Shown here piece after piece: positions 10,478-21,759 of a DNA stretch of 64,000 nt; positions within the stretch are counted from its first letter, which is position 1, and every line of letters begins with the position of its first letter. The notes beneath the pieces were generated by a model. It was not told where the DNA came from. It did not search any database and saw only the letters and a program-made list of their open reading frames with translations. The position numbers and the translations under genes were made by a program. The stretch comes from Casuarina equisetifolia (lineage: Eukaryota; Streptophyta; Magnoliopsida; Fagales; Casuarinaceae), in assembly GCA_028551475.1 (NCBI GenBank), contig CM052361.1, forward strand, positions 2,363,501-2,427,500, in the 5' to 3' direction.

Positions 10478-12622
10478 CTAGAGGACCTCCTGTATCCAGT
10501 TGGGCTGTAAAACGGACACCACCCTCAGTTCAAGGTGTTCTAGGTTTGCGAGAAAGCAAGAAAGGACATCAGCAGCCTTATTTTCAGTACCACACTTGTG
10601 CTGAATCTCATAATCGAAGCCAAGTAATTTGGTAAGCCACTTATACTGTGCAGGAATGGTCACGCACTGTTCCAACAAGTGCTTAAGGCTACTGTGATCG
10701 GTATGGACAATGAAGTGGTTACCCAACAAATAAGATCGCCATTTTTGCACAGCCATCATAATAGCTAGTAACTCCTTTTCATACGTAGAAAGACCCAAAT
10801 GCTTGGGCGCAAGGGCCTTATTGAGGTAGGCGATGGGCCTGTTGTCCTGCATCAATACTACTCCAATGCCCTCATAGCAAGCTTCAGTCTCTAGAACAAA
10901 GGGTCTTGTGAAATTGGGGGATGCCAACACCAAAGTGGAACTCATTGCTTGTTTCAACTGTTCGAAAGCCCAGAGTGCTTCCTCTAACCACTGGAAACTA
11001 TCCTTTTTTAACATTTGGGTCAAAAGGCGAGTCATTTATTCGTAGTCCTTAACAAACCGCTAATAATAGCCCGTGAGGCCTAGGAACCCTCTCAGGGCCT
11101 TAACTGTAGTGGGATGTGGCCAAGCTAACATGTCCTATATCTTCTTGGGATCCGCCTCAATCCCCTTGCCAGAAATAATGTGACCTAAGTAATCAATTCT
11201 CCGTTGAGCAAAAGCACAGTTGCTTCTCTTGGCATAGAGTCTGTGAGCTCGTAGCAACTGGAGCACAACATGTAAATGTTGCACATGACTCTCCCACGTA
11301 GGGCTGTAAACAAGAATATCATCAAAGAATATGAGCACAAACCGTCGTAGGTGGGGTTGAAAGATATGATTCATGAGGCCTTGAAAGGTGGCTGGAGCAT
11401 TAGTCAACCCAAACGGCATCACGAGGAATTCATAGTGACCCTGATGTGTCTTGAAAGCTGTTTTGGGTATGTCATGAGGATATATGTGCACCTGATGATA
11501 GCCTGATCGGAGGTCCAACTTGGAAAACCATGTGGCCCCATTGAGCTCATCCAAAAGCTCGTCGATCACCGGAATCGGAAATTTATCCTTGATGGTTAGT
11601 TCATTGAGGGCCCTATAATCCATACAAAAGTGCCAGCTCCCATCATGTTTCTTGACTAGTAAGACCAGCGAAGCAAAGGGACTAGAGCTGTTGCGAATGA
11701 CCCCCGTCGCTAACATCTCCTCAACCATTTTTTCTATCTCTATTTTCTGGACATGTGGGTAGCAGTAGGGTCGCACGTTGATCGGTGCACTTCCCTCACA
11801 CAAGGGAATATGGTGGTCAAACTCGCGGCTCAGAGGGAGTTGAGTAGGAGTCGCAAACACATCAGAAAATGCAGCCAACACGCCTTCTAACTCCTGAGGT
11901 ACGTTAAACTCCGGAACACAGTCAATACTCCTGAGCTGACCCACCAAACAAGAGGGATGCTCCCGCACCCAACGGCAAAGACTCGGGGCACTAATGGATA
12001 CCAAAGTAAGACCCTTGTTGGGGGAGCCCTTGAGTACAACTGGTTTGCCATCAAGCTGAATGGTCAAGGTGTTCTGTATCACATCTAAGCTAATTGGATT
12101 AACTCTCGCTACCCACTGCATACCTAACATCGCATCACAGCCTCCAAGGGGTAATAATCGAACCTCCATAGTGAACTGATGGCCCTGAATACTCCAACAA
12201 AAGTTAGGGCACTTGAGGTTTCCATGTAACTGGTGATCGCCCGCAATTTTAACCCAGAAGGGTTTAATTTCCTCCATATGACAACCCAATCGCCGGGCTA
12301 ATCCAACATCCACAAAGTTGTGGGTGGCACCTGTATCAAAAAGCATGTTAATGCGAGACTTGCTAGAAAGAGCGGCTAACCTGAAGGATCCAGAGGAAGA
12401 ACCCCCAAACATAGCATGGATAGAAAGGACATCCTCCACGACTGTGTCCTCATGGTCCTCGGTTATATGTTGCACCAAGGTCAACTCGCCATCAAGTTGA
12501 TCCATAGGATCCCCCTCATTGCTATTAACCAAGAGGAATAAATGTTTCTTCTTGCACACATGGCCTTTACTCCACTTCTCATCACAATGGTAGTACAAGC
12601 CTTGAGCTTGGCGAGCCTGCAT
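10478..12622 (-). pseudogene. retroelement protease, reverse transcriptase and RNase H, broken
   Basis: The 495-codon block 11135-12622 starts with a zinc-knuckle remnant (YYHCDEKWSKGHVC, first Cys replaced by Tyr), then an aspartic protease site (FDTGATHNFVD) near 12335, then reverse transcriptase with MDYRALN, KLDLRSGYHQ, MPFGLTNAPATFQ and the catalytic FFDDILVYS. A stop ends this frame at 11135. The 185-codon block 10478-11035 holds RNase H (FVLETEACYEGIGVVLMQ, YEKELLAIMMAVQKWR, HTDHSSLKHLL). The RT active site is kept, but the polyprotein is interrupted between RT and RNase H and again before integrase. Confidence 0.92.
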
Positions 12623-13069
12623 CTAAGCATCAGTAATGCGGCACGTAGAGAAATGCATGCCATCTCACGGTTTGGAACCGCGCCTACCCCATGAACGGTC
12701 TCCACCCGGTCGCGAGGGCGAGCCGATGGGTAAATGGGGGGACCCAATGGAGTCCACAAGGGGGGGTTTGCTACAAAGAGTAACCCATTTTTCTTGCAAG
12801 AGTGCTTAGTGAAAGGCATCTTTCAAACTGCTAGATCTAGATAAAATGACAGAGGACCGTACCTCTTCTTTGAGGCCCAATAAAAAGACGGTCAGGAATG
12901 CGAAATCTGACCAACCGGGGTTCTCTGCTAATACTTGATAGTGGACTCGATCAAATTCTTGGACATAAGAGTGCACCGTGGAGGTCTGTCACAGTAAATG
13001 GAGCTCACCAACAGCCCCGCCCACCTCTTCAATCAAAAACTTATCACACAAATCAATCTTAAATTGGTC

Positions 13070-14518
13070 CTATGCAACCTGACCTTTATCCCGCAAACAG
13101 TTCCTTGCCCATTCTACAGCTTCTTCTTTAAAGTGAATTACAGCATATTCTACCTTTTGGAAGTCATCCATCGGATCAAAGCAAAAGTAAAATTCGTTGC
13201 TAGTAATCCATGCACGGGGGTGGGGGCCTTTAAATCTAGGAAAGTGTGGACGTTGATTGCGGTGTGTAGGGTTACGTGGAGAATCACGACTGGAATAGTC
13301 GTGCTCCCTGGTGATGGTAGGAATGCTGACCTCCTGGTGGGAAGGAGGAGGAATGGTGCCAGGGCACTGTAAAGGGGACCCCATAGAGGGCCCAAGGCAA
13401 TCGACAGAGTGGTTGGAGCCGTGGGAGGGACAGCAAGGGGGGAGGGGTGATGGCAACAAGCGGTGAGGACTGTATAGGGGGTGTGGTTACAGGAAGAGAG
13501 AGAGCAGGGTGGAGGGTTCGCAGTAGGGCAGTGTGTAGGGGGCAGCAGGGGGGTTGCAGCTACAGACGGGAGTGCTGATTGGGCTAGTATGGGGGCAGGG
13601 GCAGACAGGGCCGTGAGGGGGGTAAGGGTTGTAGTGATGCAGTGGGGATGAGTGAGTCCAGCAAGTAGTGGGTGGACTGGGTATAGAGATAGCGGGGTTT
13701 GGGGTTGGGTTTAGGTTGAGGTTATTGCTGCAGGCTGGGCTTGTGTTGGGGGAATGGGTGTGGGTGGTCGAATAAGAGGAAAGGGGGCAAGTGGGCTAGA
13801 TCGAAAGGGGGCAGGAAGGGTTGTTGGGGTTTGAAGGCGTTGCTGTTGGGCCTAGCGTAGGAGGGGGCCAATCGACAATAGGCCCACAGAAGTGGGGGCC
13901 TTGGAGGGGTGTAGCCCAGGGCTCCGTGATGGACCCGTGGGGCATGGCAGCCTGGGTGGCTGGTAGGGTGGCTCGTAGTTGGGGCCCATATCCGGGAGGG
14001 GGCCCAAGGGCGGGAGACCCGCAAGAGGCTTGTGGATTGGCCGAGAATCCCGGAGGGGTACTGATGGGGAGGAGCGGCGTTGCAAAGGCCAAGGTGACGG
14101 GAGCTACGGCAGCAAATGGGGAGGCAGCATCTACCAGGGAGGCCGTGGAAGGGGCCGAAGGTGACGTCGGAACGTCGATGAGGTCCTCGACTACTACAAC
14201 ACTGTTGGGGCCGTCAAAAACACACCAAGTGCGGTTGGTTGTGGCGACGGGCAACGAGGTGGGGGTAGGCAGGAGCGATCAGGTTGGGGAAGAACCCAAT
14301 GCAGTGAAGGGCGGCGCAGCACAAATTGAGGCTACGCTGGTGGGAGAAAAATCCGTGCAGGAGGTTGGAGGTGCAAGCCGACTGGATGTGAGGGTTTGGA
14401 GTAGCTGAAACATCTGAGCCTGGGCAGCTACGAGAGTGGAAAAGCATTACTCCTGGGAGTCCAAGAGGGTGTTGACCCAGTCCTCCAACTGCTGTATACG
14501 GGCAGTTTGATCGGCCAT
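13070..14518 (-). pseudogene. retroelement gag, broken
   Basis: A plausible start is ATG at 14518 (MADQTARIQQLEDWVNTLL), but a TAA follows after 23 codons. The middle is proline-rich low-complexity sequence open at 13796-14254. The 13070-13459 block ends with gag-like text (FDPMDDFQKVEYAVIHFKEE, AVEWARN) as in the retrotransposon gag domain. The blocks are in different frames. Confidence 0.75.
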
Positions 14519-14559
14519 TGTTTAAGCCCTAGTGCGGATAGAGCTGGAATGCACCAGAT

Positions 14560-14579
14560 TGGTGGCTCTGGATACCACT
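14560..14579 (-). other. primer binding site, initiator tRNA-Met type
   Basis: Next to the 5' LTR the minus strand reads TGGTATCCAGAGCC. This is the plant initiator tRNA-Met complement (TGGTATCAGAGCC) with one extra C. Confidence 0.75.
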
Positions 14580-14975
14580 GTTAGGACCAAGCTAGCTCTC
14601 TTAATCTGGATTAAACACAATCTTAGAGAAAATCGAGCAGAGTTTCCCCTAATTCATTGATAGTTACCTCCTGAATACAGTCAATACAACACAACCACAA
14701 TGCATTCAACTACGGATCTCACAGCAGATAACAACAACGGAAATACAAGCTGAATGTAAAGGTGCAGGAAGGAAATTACAAGCAGAAAGTAAATGTGCTG
14801 GGAAAAGTAAATGCAGAAGGATAAAGGGTTTTTTGATCATCATCCATGTTCCCTCCCGTCTCTGTCCCCTTTTCTTCTCTGTTAGGCTAATTCTGTTTCC
14901 TTACTTGCCCTTCTGTGAGTTCTCTCTTTTACCCTTTTCTAAGTCACATGTCCTTTTTAAGGTCCGGTCCTAACA
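14579..14975 (-). repeat. 5' LTR of the chromovirus
   Basis: 397 bp; about 14 differences from the partner LTR when compared by eye, including TC/CT and several G/A changes. Confidence 0.93.
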
Positions 14976-14980
14976 GGATT
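14976..14980. repeat. target-site duplication, right (GGATT)
   Basis: Direct repeat of 8573-8577. F-box gene A resumes here as GGATTCCATTAGAGG, which matches the unbroken sequence in copies B-D. Confidence 0.9.
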
Positions 14981-15303
14981 CCATTAGAGGGACCATAGAT
15001 TTTGAGGGTGAAAATCTCCTCAGAAAAGAATTGTGATATATCTACGTACCTGGACACTTTTAGGGTGTCCCTGGATAGCAGAGACAGTGACGGGGATAGC
15101 GTAATCTCATGTACACAATTAAGGATGACCCCACGATAGGGATTGCGAGAGGTGGCCCAAGCAAGATGCTTAGAGATGAAATCAGGGTCTGTGATCAGAG
15201 CGTACCAAGACTTGCATACGCACTTGAATCGCATCAAACATTTAGTGGGCAGAGTTGACAGAATTTGAATAAGAACATCTTCTGGGAGATACTTGTTCGA
15301 CAT

Positions 15304-16284
15304 TTTTTCCCTTCGTTTCTTCCCTTTCGCATTGTTTAATCATCTTAGGCCGCCGGAACCGTAGATGTAAAAGCAATAGCCTTGGTGGGTCGCCGCTACT
15401 GAAGCTATCATCTCTTACCCTGCTTTCTGGAACTTCTTAAACTTCCAAATTGTTAGGACTCTGCACAACCCACAATTAAAAGGAACAAAAAACTTTAATG
15501 GAATAATACTCATTTATTAATGTAAATTATTCCAAATGAATGATAATCAAACTATAAGTCTGCAATCCCCATGACAATAGTAATCTAAGAACAATAATAA
15601 GAACTATAAGAATAATAAATTATTCTTAAAAGTTGGAAAATAGTTTAATCTAAGATTAATTTTTTTTTCCATAAATGTCTCATTTTAAAGGTTGAGAATA
15701 TCTTTTATATAAGTATGTTGTCTTAGTTACCCTAGGTCTTTGAATCTTAATTGCACAACGTCTTGGGATGGACTTGAACTAGGCTTGGTCTTAACACAAA
15801 TTCTAGACAAATTTAAACAAATTTATGAAACATTTAAGATACTGAAATTTTTATTAATTCAATAAAATCTAAACAAATTACTCATATTTACTGAAATGTG
15901 ATATTTGCATCTTCTCGAGAAAAAGTGTTTTTTCTTCCAAAGTCTTCTCCTTTTATTCTACTCTCTATTAGTTGGTTAAAAAGCTTCTTAAAGGTACTAT
16001 CTTTTGCCCAAAAAAAAAAAAAAATCAGTGAATTGCCCTTCCATTGGTTACATGTTCACTGTATCAAGTAACAATAATCATGGATGAACAAGATTGGTTG
16101 CCATTCTTTTAAGCCATGTATGTAAGGTGATTAGCTTTATTTATTCTTTGTAGATTTCTCGTAACAAAGTCACACTAACCTTTTGTTTTTGTTCTGTATT
16201 AGTTGGTTTCCATTGTATTATCAAATATTTTACTCGAAGCAATGAAAACGATACTCCGTATTTGCCAACTTGTTTGATTCTCCG
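15304..16284. other. spacer upstream of F-box A
   Basis: AT-rich non-coding DNA. It matches 22816-23630 upstream of copy C and partly 18225-18975 upstream of copy B. No gene was recognised. Confidence 0.5.
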
Positions 16285-16545
16285 AAAATCTTCAATTCGG
16301 CACTATTAAATGTCCACCCACGTCCTAACTCGTTGAAGGGATCTAAAGGATGTATACTATCTCTCAATCCACCAACAACGTGACAACATGACATGGGGAA
16401 CTATCCCATAGCTCATAAAATATAGCTGGTTCAATCCACAAGGCTTGAATCTTTGATGCATGAGTAGAATATTACTAATAACGTTATCTTGTGCATTGCC
16501 TCTGCAGAGAAACCGACCCAATCCCAATTTTATCATGGTATTTAT
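16285..16545 (-). pseudogene. decayed fragment of starch synthase II last exon (fragment 1)
   Basis: The sequence from GCACTATTAAATGTCCACCC through AGAAACCGACCCAATCCC matches 26508-26730 of the intact starch synthase gene, covering the conserved [12 protein letters not shown] and FEPCGLNQL codons. Small insertions and deletions break the frame. It lies between F-box copies A and B and marks an old duplication junction. Confidence 0.85.
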
Positions 16546-17167
16546 TAAAATCGATGTAGAGTTATCTATATTGTTAAGTTACAGATGCCCAATTTTTTAT
16601 TTTTTATTTAGCTAGCTTTTGGTCTATCACATGGCAGCACAATTCCATCCTCTTAACACCCTTATGAATCAAGAAAGGTCAGAATCTACACAGTGAAAGT
16701 TCACATGATCAATAAAATCTAATTGCTACTTTGAGATTTGATGATGATGTTAAGTATATTGGCAAAACTCTCATCTCATTTTGCAGAAATGATGATGCGG
16801 ATGCTATTAATCCATTTGTTGTCTGAATGTAAGGTCTCATTAATGTTTCAATAACCACAATGCCAACATCAATAAATTTCCTACAGCATTGAGATTTGCT
16901 AACGTCAAAACACTCAACAGGTAACTTACATTAATCAAAGGCACAAATGGCCAGCAATAAGTATGTAATGCAGCAGCAAAGCCCCTCACCTTCATCATAG
17001 TTCAGCAAACCCCAAGTCCTAAAGCAGTATGCCACATATAATGAGGTGAATCAGAAACAATACCACTAAAAGAGCATGGAATCTAACTGATGTGCTCCTA
17101 AATGATATGATTTTAACCGTCTCCTGAGTCGTCTTGTTGCTGATCTTGTTGTCGAAGCACATTCCCC
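16546..17167. other. spacer downstream of F-box B
   Basis: Non-coding. The part from about 16640 matches 23900-24440 downstream of copy D, and 16920-17160 matches the 3' flank of all F-box copies. Confidence 0.5.
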
Positions 17168-18224
17168 TCATCTGTTAAGTAAAACCAGGGTCTCTGTGTA
17201 ACTCACAACCTGAAGGAAGGAATCTCCATATACTTGGAGATCCCGTTGTTTTTGCCTTACTGGGTCATATAATACCAACCATCCATACTGATTTATCAGT
17301 AAAACTAAACCATCGTCCCGAAATTCCAACGGACTGCAAGGTTGTGGAAGGGGTCCGATTGTATACAGCTTACTCCAAGTCCCTTTCGAGCCACACCCAT
17401 ATATCAAACCATGTACTCCCCCGACCACGATATGTAACAACCAAAGCTACAGATTCATTGATAACAGCAACCTCACAAAAGCATGGACTTTGGGATAAAA
17501 GAGGCAACAGTGTCTCCTGGAACACCTCGTTGCTCATGTCAAATGAAAGCAGAAAAGTTTGGTCTCCGTTGCCATGCACTAAGGCCTTCCAATAATAAAC
17601 CCCATTTAAGTAGGAAGGATAACGAGGAGAACTCACTTGATAAGCATGATTGAGAGATGGATTAATCACTTTCCAAGAACCAGTTCTAAGGCTGCATACC
17701 TCAACCCGGTAGCTCAGAATCCTCACCACTTTGTAATCATTGGTCTTGGGATCAAATCCGAAGCCAAGACAATTGGTGTACCGCAAATACGGGCAGTGGA
17801 TTTTGGGAAGCGCCTTTGATTCTCTGGTCGCAGGGTTCCACAACACTAGCCCATAGCTAGGGCGGCAAACATCCATAAATTTTCCAAAGAGACAAAGGAT
17901 TCCATTGCAGGGACCGTAGATTTTGAGGGAGAAAATCTCCTGAGAAAAGAATTGTGATATGTCAACGTGCCTGGACACTTCTAGGGTGTCCCTGGAGCGC
18001 AGAGACAGCAATGGGGTTTGCGTAATCTTGTGGTTGTTATTAAGGATGACCCCCCGGTTGGGATTGTGAGAGGTGACCCAAGCAAGGTGCTTGGAGATGA
18101 AATCAGGGTCTGTGATCAGAGTGTACCACGACTTGCATACGCACTTCAATCGCATCAGACATTTAGCGGGCTGAGTTGACAGGATTTGAATAAGAACATC
18201 TTCTGGGAGGTCTCTGTTCGACAT
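17168..18224 (-). pseudogene. F-box/FBA gene B, frameshifted
   Basis: The start at 18224 opens MSNRDLPEDVLIQILSTQPA, an F-box, followed by the FBA region (YGLVLWNPATRESKALP, NDYKVVRILSYRVEVCSLRT). Near 17395-17402 an 11-bp deletion relative to copies C and D removes codons before the GTWTKLF-like stretch. The frame then ends at 17370 after 284 codons. The original C-terminal part is still readable in another frame down to 17168 (FRDDGLVLLINQYGWLVLYD, ETLVLLNR). The encoded protein would keep the F-box and most of the FBA domain, so a truncated product is possible though unlikely. Closest relative is copy D. Confidence 0.85.
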
Positions 18225-18974
18225 TTTTGCTTTCTTTTCTTCTCCTTCGCTCTGCCCTACACAATTCACAATTAAGAAACACAAGAAACTTCCATGGAAT
18301 AATACTTGTTTATTAGTATAAATTACTCTAAAAGAACAATAATCAAACCATAACTCTCAAAGTAATCCTCACACAATAGTAATCCAAAAATAATAATAAC
18401 AACTATGAGAATAATAAACTACTCTTATGAAAGCTATAAAGTAACCAAGGCTGATACTAAAAGCTAAGAATACCTTATATAAGCATGTTGTCTCAGTTAC
18501 CCTAGGTCTTGGAATCCTAATTGTACTAAATCTTTAAATTCTAGTTGCATTAGGTCTTGGAGTGGGTTTGGGCTAAGCCCCGTCCAAACACAAATCCTAA
18601 ATGCTATGCCCACCTCCTAATTTATGAAACGTCTGCGGTACTGAAATTTTTGTTAATTTAAAAAAATCCTGTGACATTTGCGTTTTCTCTAGAAAAAACG
18701 TTCATTTCTTTGAAAGTCCTCTCCTTTTGTTCTACTCTCTTTTAGCTATTGGCTAAAAGGTTCCTTAAAGGTACCATCAAGTAACAATGATCATGGATGA
18801 ACAAGATTGGTTGCCATTCTTTTAAGCCATGTATGTAACGTGATTAGCTTTACTTATTCTTTGTAGATTTCTCGTAACAAAGTCACACTACCTTTTGTTT
18901 TGTTCTGTATTAGTTGGTTTTCATTGTATTATCAAACGCTTTACTCAAGTGTTTGCCAACTTGTTTAACTATCC
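18225..18974. other. spacer upstream of F-box B
   Basis: AT-rich non-coding DNA that resembles 15304-16284 and 22816-23630. No gene was recognised. Confidence 0.5.
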
Positions 18975-19043
18975 GAAAAACTTCAATTCGGCACTATTAA
19001 ATGTCCACCCAAGTCCTAACTCGTTGAAGGGAGCTAAAGGACG
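18975..19043 (-). pseudogene. decayed fragment of starch synthase II last exon (fragment 2)
   Basis: The stretch around GCACTATTAAATGTCCACCC and CTCGTTGAAGG matches 26508-26555. It stops abruptly at 19043, where F-box sequence begins. Confidence 0.75.
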
Positions 19044-19235
19044 TCAAACCATTTACGCTCCTGACCACGATATTAACAACCAAAGCTACAGAATCATTAA
19101 TAACAGCAACCTCAGAAGAGTAAGATCTTTAGGACAAAAGAGGCAACGGTGTCTCTTGGAACACCTCGTTGCTCATGTCAAAAGGAAAGCAGAAAATATT
19201 GGTCTCTGTTGCCACGCACGAAAGCCTTTATTGTT
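19044..19235 (-). pseudogene. F-box gene fragment fused to starch synthase fragment 2
   Basis: About 190 bp match 24690-24885 of gene D (the middle of the FBA region, around MSNEVFQE and the VINDSVAL codons). Neither the F-box nor the gene ends are present. The left junction is a direct fusion with starch synthase fragment 2 and the right end runs into segmental copy 2. Confidence 0.85.
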
Positions 19236-19669
19236 CAATACTCTCTCGCAATTTAAGTCTAGTGTTTTTTGCTACACCCATTTGTGAATTAGGTTTGAAA
19301 CACAAGAAGGAATGATTGACTCATATTATGTTGAAGGCCTAAGTTCATCTCTTCTTAAAAAAAAACCTTATTAAAAATAAGAGTTATTTAAGTTTATAAG
19401 ACACCTTACAAATACCTTTTTTTCTAATGTAAGACTTTATTATATAATAAATGTTACTTCTAATTGGTTGAGATATTTACTATATATAAATATTATACAC
19501 TCATTGTAAGTTTATTTTTGAGTATAAAGTGAAGTTTTTAATGTAATATAAAAATTAATAATTCAAGTGAATAGAATTTGTCCCAATAATAGTTGGAATA
19601 TAAGAAGATCTTGTCTTGGATAACTTATTTAGAATTTGTTTCTCTCTTATAACCCGGATTTATAGATGA

Positions 19670-20290
19670 AACATGAATGCCCAGGACGCCATTCATTCTC
19701 CTTCGATCTTCATTCTGCTCCGGCAGACTCCGCCACAAAAGAATGCGGTCGCGGAGGGAGTCCAGAGAAACCATACTCAAAGCTTAAATGCTCATGAACT
19801 TCATCCCCGCCGGCAACCTCCACTGATTCGAGATGGTCCCCCCCCCCCCCGGTACGACGAAGTTGCTTGAGAGTGTCGTGCTTTTCCATCACTTTACCGG
19901 TAGTTCACGGGGTTCTGTTGGGAAGGTGTACTGCAGGCTCGTTACTCCAACTGGAATGACGGTTTTCAAGACAGTCCGTCCATTGTCGACATTCCGAAGG
20001 ACGTCGAGTACAGCGGTGGTCCTATCGACTTTGAGCTGGCAATAATGTCGGTCACGGTGTTCAAATCAATCCTGTTCTCGGATAATGCACTCTGTTTCCT
20101 GGGAACAAGGACATGGATGAAATGGCACAGAGCTTCCCGTTGGCGGTAGAGATTGGGGTAGTTGTGAATATTCGTGCTTTAACTTGGTCAATTATCAGTT
20201 CCTCGATGAGTTTCATGAGCTCTGCCCTGACTGACTCCCATTAATGGAAGCCATGGATTTAGTGGTTTGGGTTAAGACATTCAAATGTAG
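19670..20290. pseudogene. unassigned decayed patch, copy 2
   Basis: Partner of 5500-6060. A 65-codon plus-strand frame starts at 19673 (MNAQDAIHSPSIFILLRQ), where copy 1 has a stop. A homopolymer of about 14 C at 19836-19851 probably shifts the frame. Family unknown. Confidence 0.35.
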
Positions 20291-21759
20291 AAAGACAGGA
20301 ACAAACCTGTTCTTCCCTAAAGAATGCTGTGTGTTCGGTTTACTGTTCTAAAACCCACTACTCGGCATCAAACACCGACAATCAAGAACTAGTATCAGGC
20401 AAGATATTGAACCCAATAGGAAAGTTCATTTATCTCATGCACCAACATGTGGAAAAAATTCTGACACTGAAGGTCAACAACTAGAATTGCAATCACCAAA
20501 TTAAATCCTCTGTACTCAAGTCTTACTTTCATCGAGATACACTGGTAATCACCCTTGGTGGGAGACCTCATGGTCAAAAACTATGTGATCAGAGTATTGA
20601 GAGCCTTTTGCAAAAGATTGAATTGAAACAAGGTCACTTTAACCCTTTAGAACCTTAGCTAGAGAAGGAAAAAGTATTCGTGGACAAGCGTTCTCCCAAA
20701 ACAACTTGATATCACAGCAGGCACCAGCTAATCAATCAAAATAGTGCATATATAAAGCAATAAATTGGTCCAAGTCCTAAAGGTAAAGCTATAACATAAA
20801 ACAATGGGGGCATTAGTTTAAAGCAGGAATAAGAATACCACAGTTGAATCTGAAATTAAGCAGAACACAAGACATTACGGGTTGCAGCTGAGCAGCACAT
20901 AAATATCTCCACTTTCCCGAGCAAAGTCACCTCGTTACGAGTTGAGAACACCATAACAGCCCAAGAACAAAAATTTTATATGAAGAGGACCTAAAATTGA
21001 GAAGAATTAGACACTCGCTGTCATTATCATGGAGGATATATAAACCATCCAAACAGGGTTGATGAAATGTGGTATGAAAAGTAGGATTTGATGATGGTGA
21101 TCCAATGTACAAGTTAACCATTCCAGATTACTTAGGTTGTTACCCAAACTCTGACTACTTTGATCAGAGGTCCAATGGTCTTGCATGACAAAGATAAGCA
21201 GAGTGTTCTTACCTATAAAGTGCTTGTGACTGGTATTGTCCCTAATGTTTCCAATAAATCTATACTAAAGATGCATCTCAAATTGTCAATTGTTGAAGTT
21301 CACATGATCGATCAAATGTAATTGCTACTTTGAGATTTAAACTAAATATATTGGCCAAAGTCTCACCTCCTTTTAAAGAAATGGTGATGCAAATACTGGA
21401 AAGCATCTATTGCCTGAATGTGAGGTTCCGTTAATGTTTCACTCCAATAACAGATTGCCTTCAGTCGTAATATTTGCTAATGTCAAAACACTCAACAGGT
21501 AACTTACATTAAACAAAGGCACAAATGGCCAGCAATAAGTAGAGATGTAGTATGCCATAAATAGGTAACTTACTCAACAGGTAACTTCATCATGATTCCC
21601 ACAAATTCCAAATCCTAAAGTAGTATGCCATAAATAATGAGATCAATCGGAAACAATATCACTGAAAGAGCACGGAATCTTACTGATATACCCCTAAATG
21701 ATTCATAACCATCTCCTGAATCATCTTGTTGCTGATCCTATTGTCGAAGCACATTCCGC
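20291..21759. other. non-coding DNA inside duplicated segment, copy 2
   Basis: It matches 6100-7830 apart from gaps. A short local duplication near 21545-21640 repeats the words TATGCCATAAATA and GGTAACTT. No gene was recognised. Confidence 0.5.

Larger units (their letters stand above)
8578..14975 (-). mobile_element. Ty3/gypsy chromovirus LTR retrotransposon, defective
   Basis: A complete 6.4-kb element has two 397-bp LTRs (8578-8974 and 14579-14975). The LTRs begin TGTTAGGACC and end GGTCCTAACA, and the insertion is flanked by GGATT. Reading on the minus strand the order is gag, zinc knuckle, protease, reverse transcriptase, RNase H, integrase and a chromodomain-like end, which is the Ty3/gypsy chromovirus order. 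Several stops and frameshifts break gag and pol. The LTRs differ at about 14 of 397 positions by eye (about 3.5%), indicating an insertion within a few million years at usual plant rates. It inserted into F-box gene A after the segmental duplication, because copy C has an empty site. Confidence 0.95.
7831..15303 (-). pseudogene. F-box/FBA gene A, frameshifted and split by LTR retrotransposon
   Basis: The gene starts at 15303 (MSNKYLPEDVLIQILS, an F-box), runs to 14981, is broken by the element at 8578-14975, and resumes from 8577 to the stop at 7831-7833. The second part carries the F-box-associated region (LVLWNPTTRESKVLP, NDYKVVGIRGSLVEVYSLRT). Besides the insertion, one base is missing near 8205: paralog C reads GCTCATGTCGAAGG and A reads GCTCATTCGAAGG, which moves the last 125 codons out of frame. 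A 9-bp unit is repeated three times at about 8460-8487, giving LPMLPMLPML. F-box proteins of this type are substrate receptors of SCF ubiquitin ligases. A functional product is very unlikely. Confidence 0.9.

Noticed and set aside
13821..14408. 195-codon plus-strand open frame, rich in Gly
   Set aside because: It is antisense to the proline-rich gag region of the chromovirus; GC-rich low-complexity DNA opens the opposite strand.
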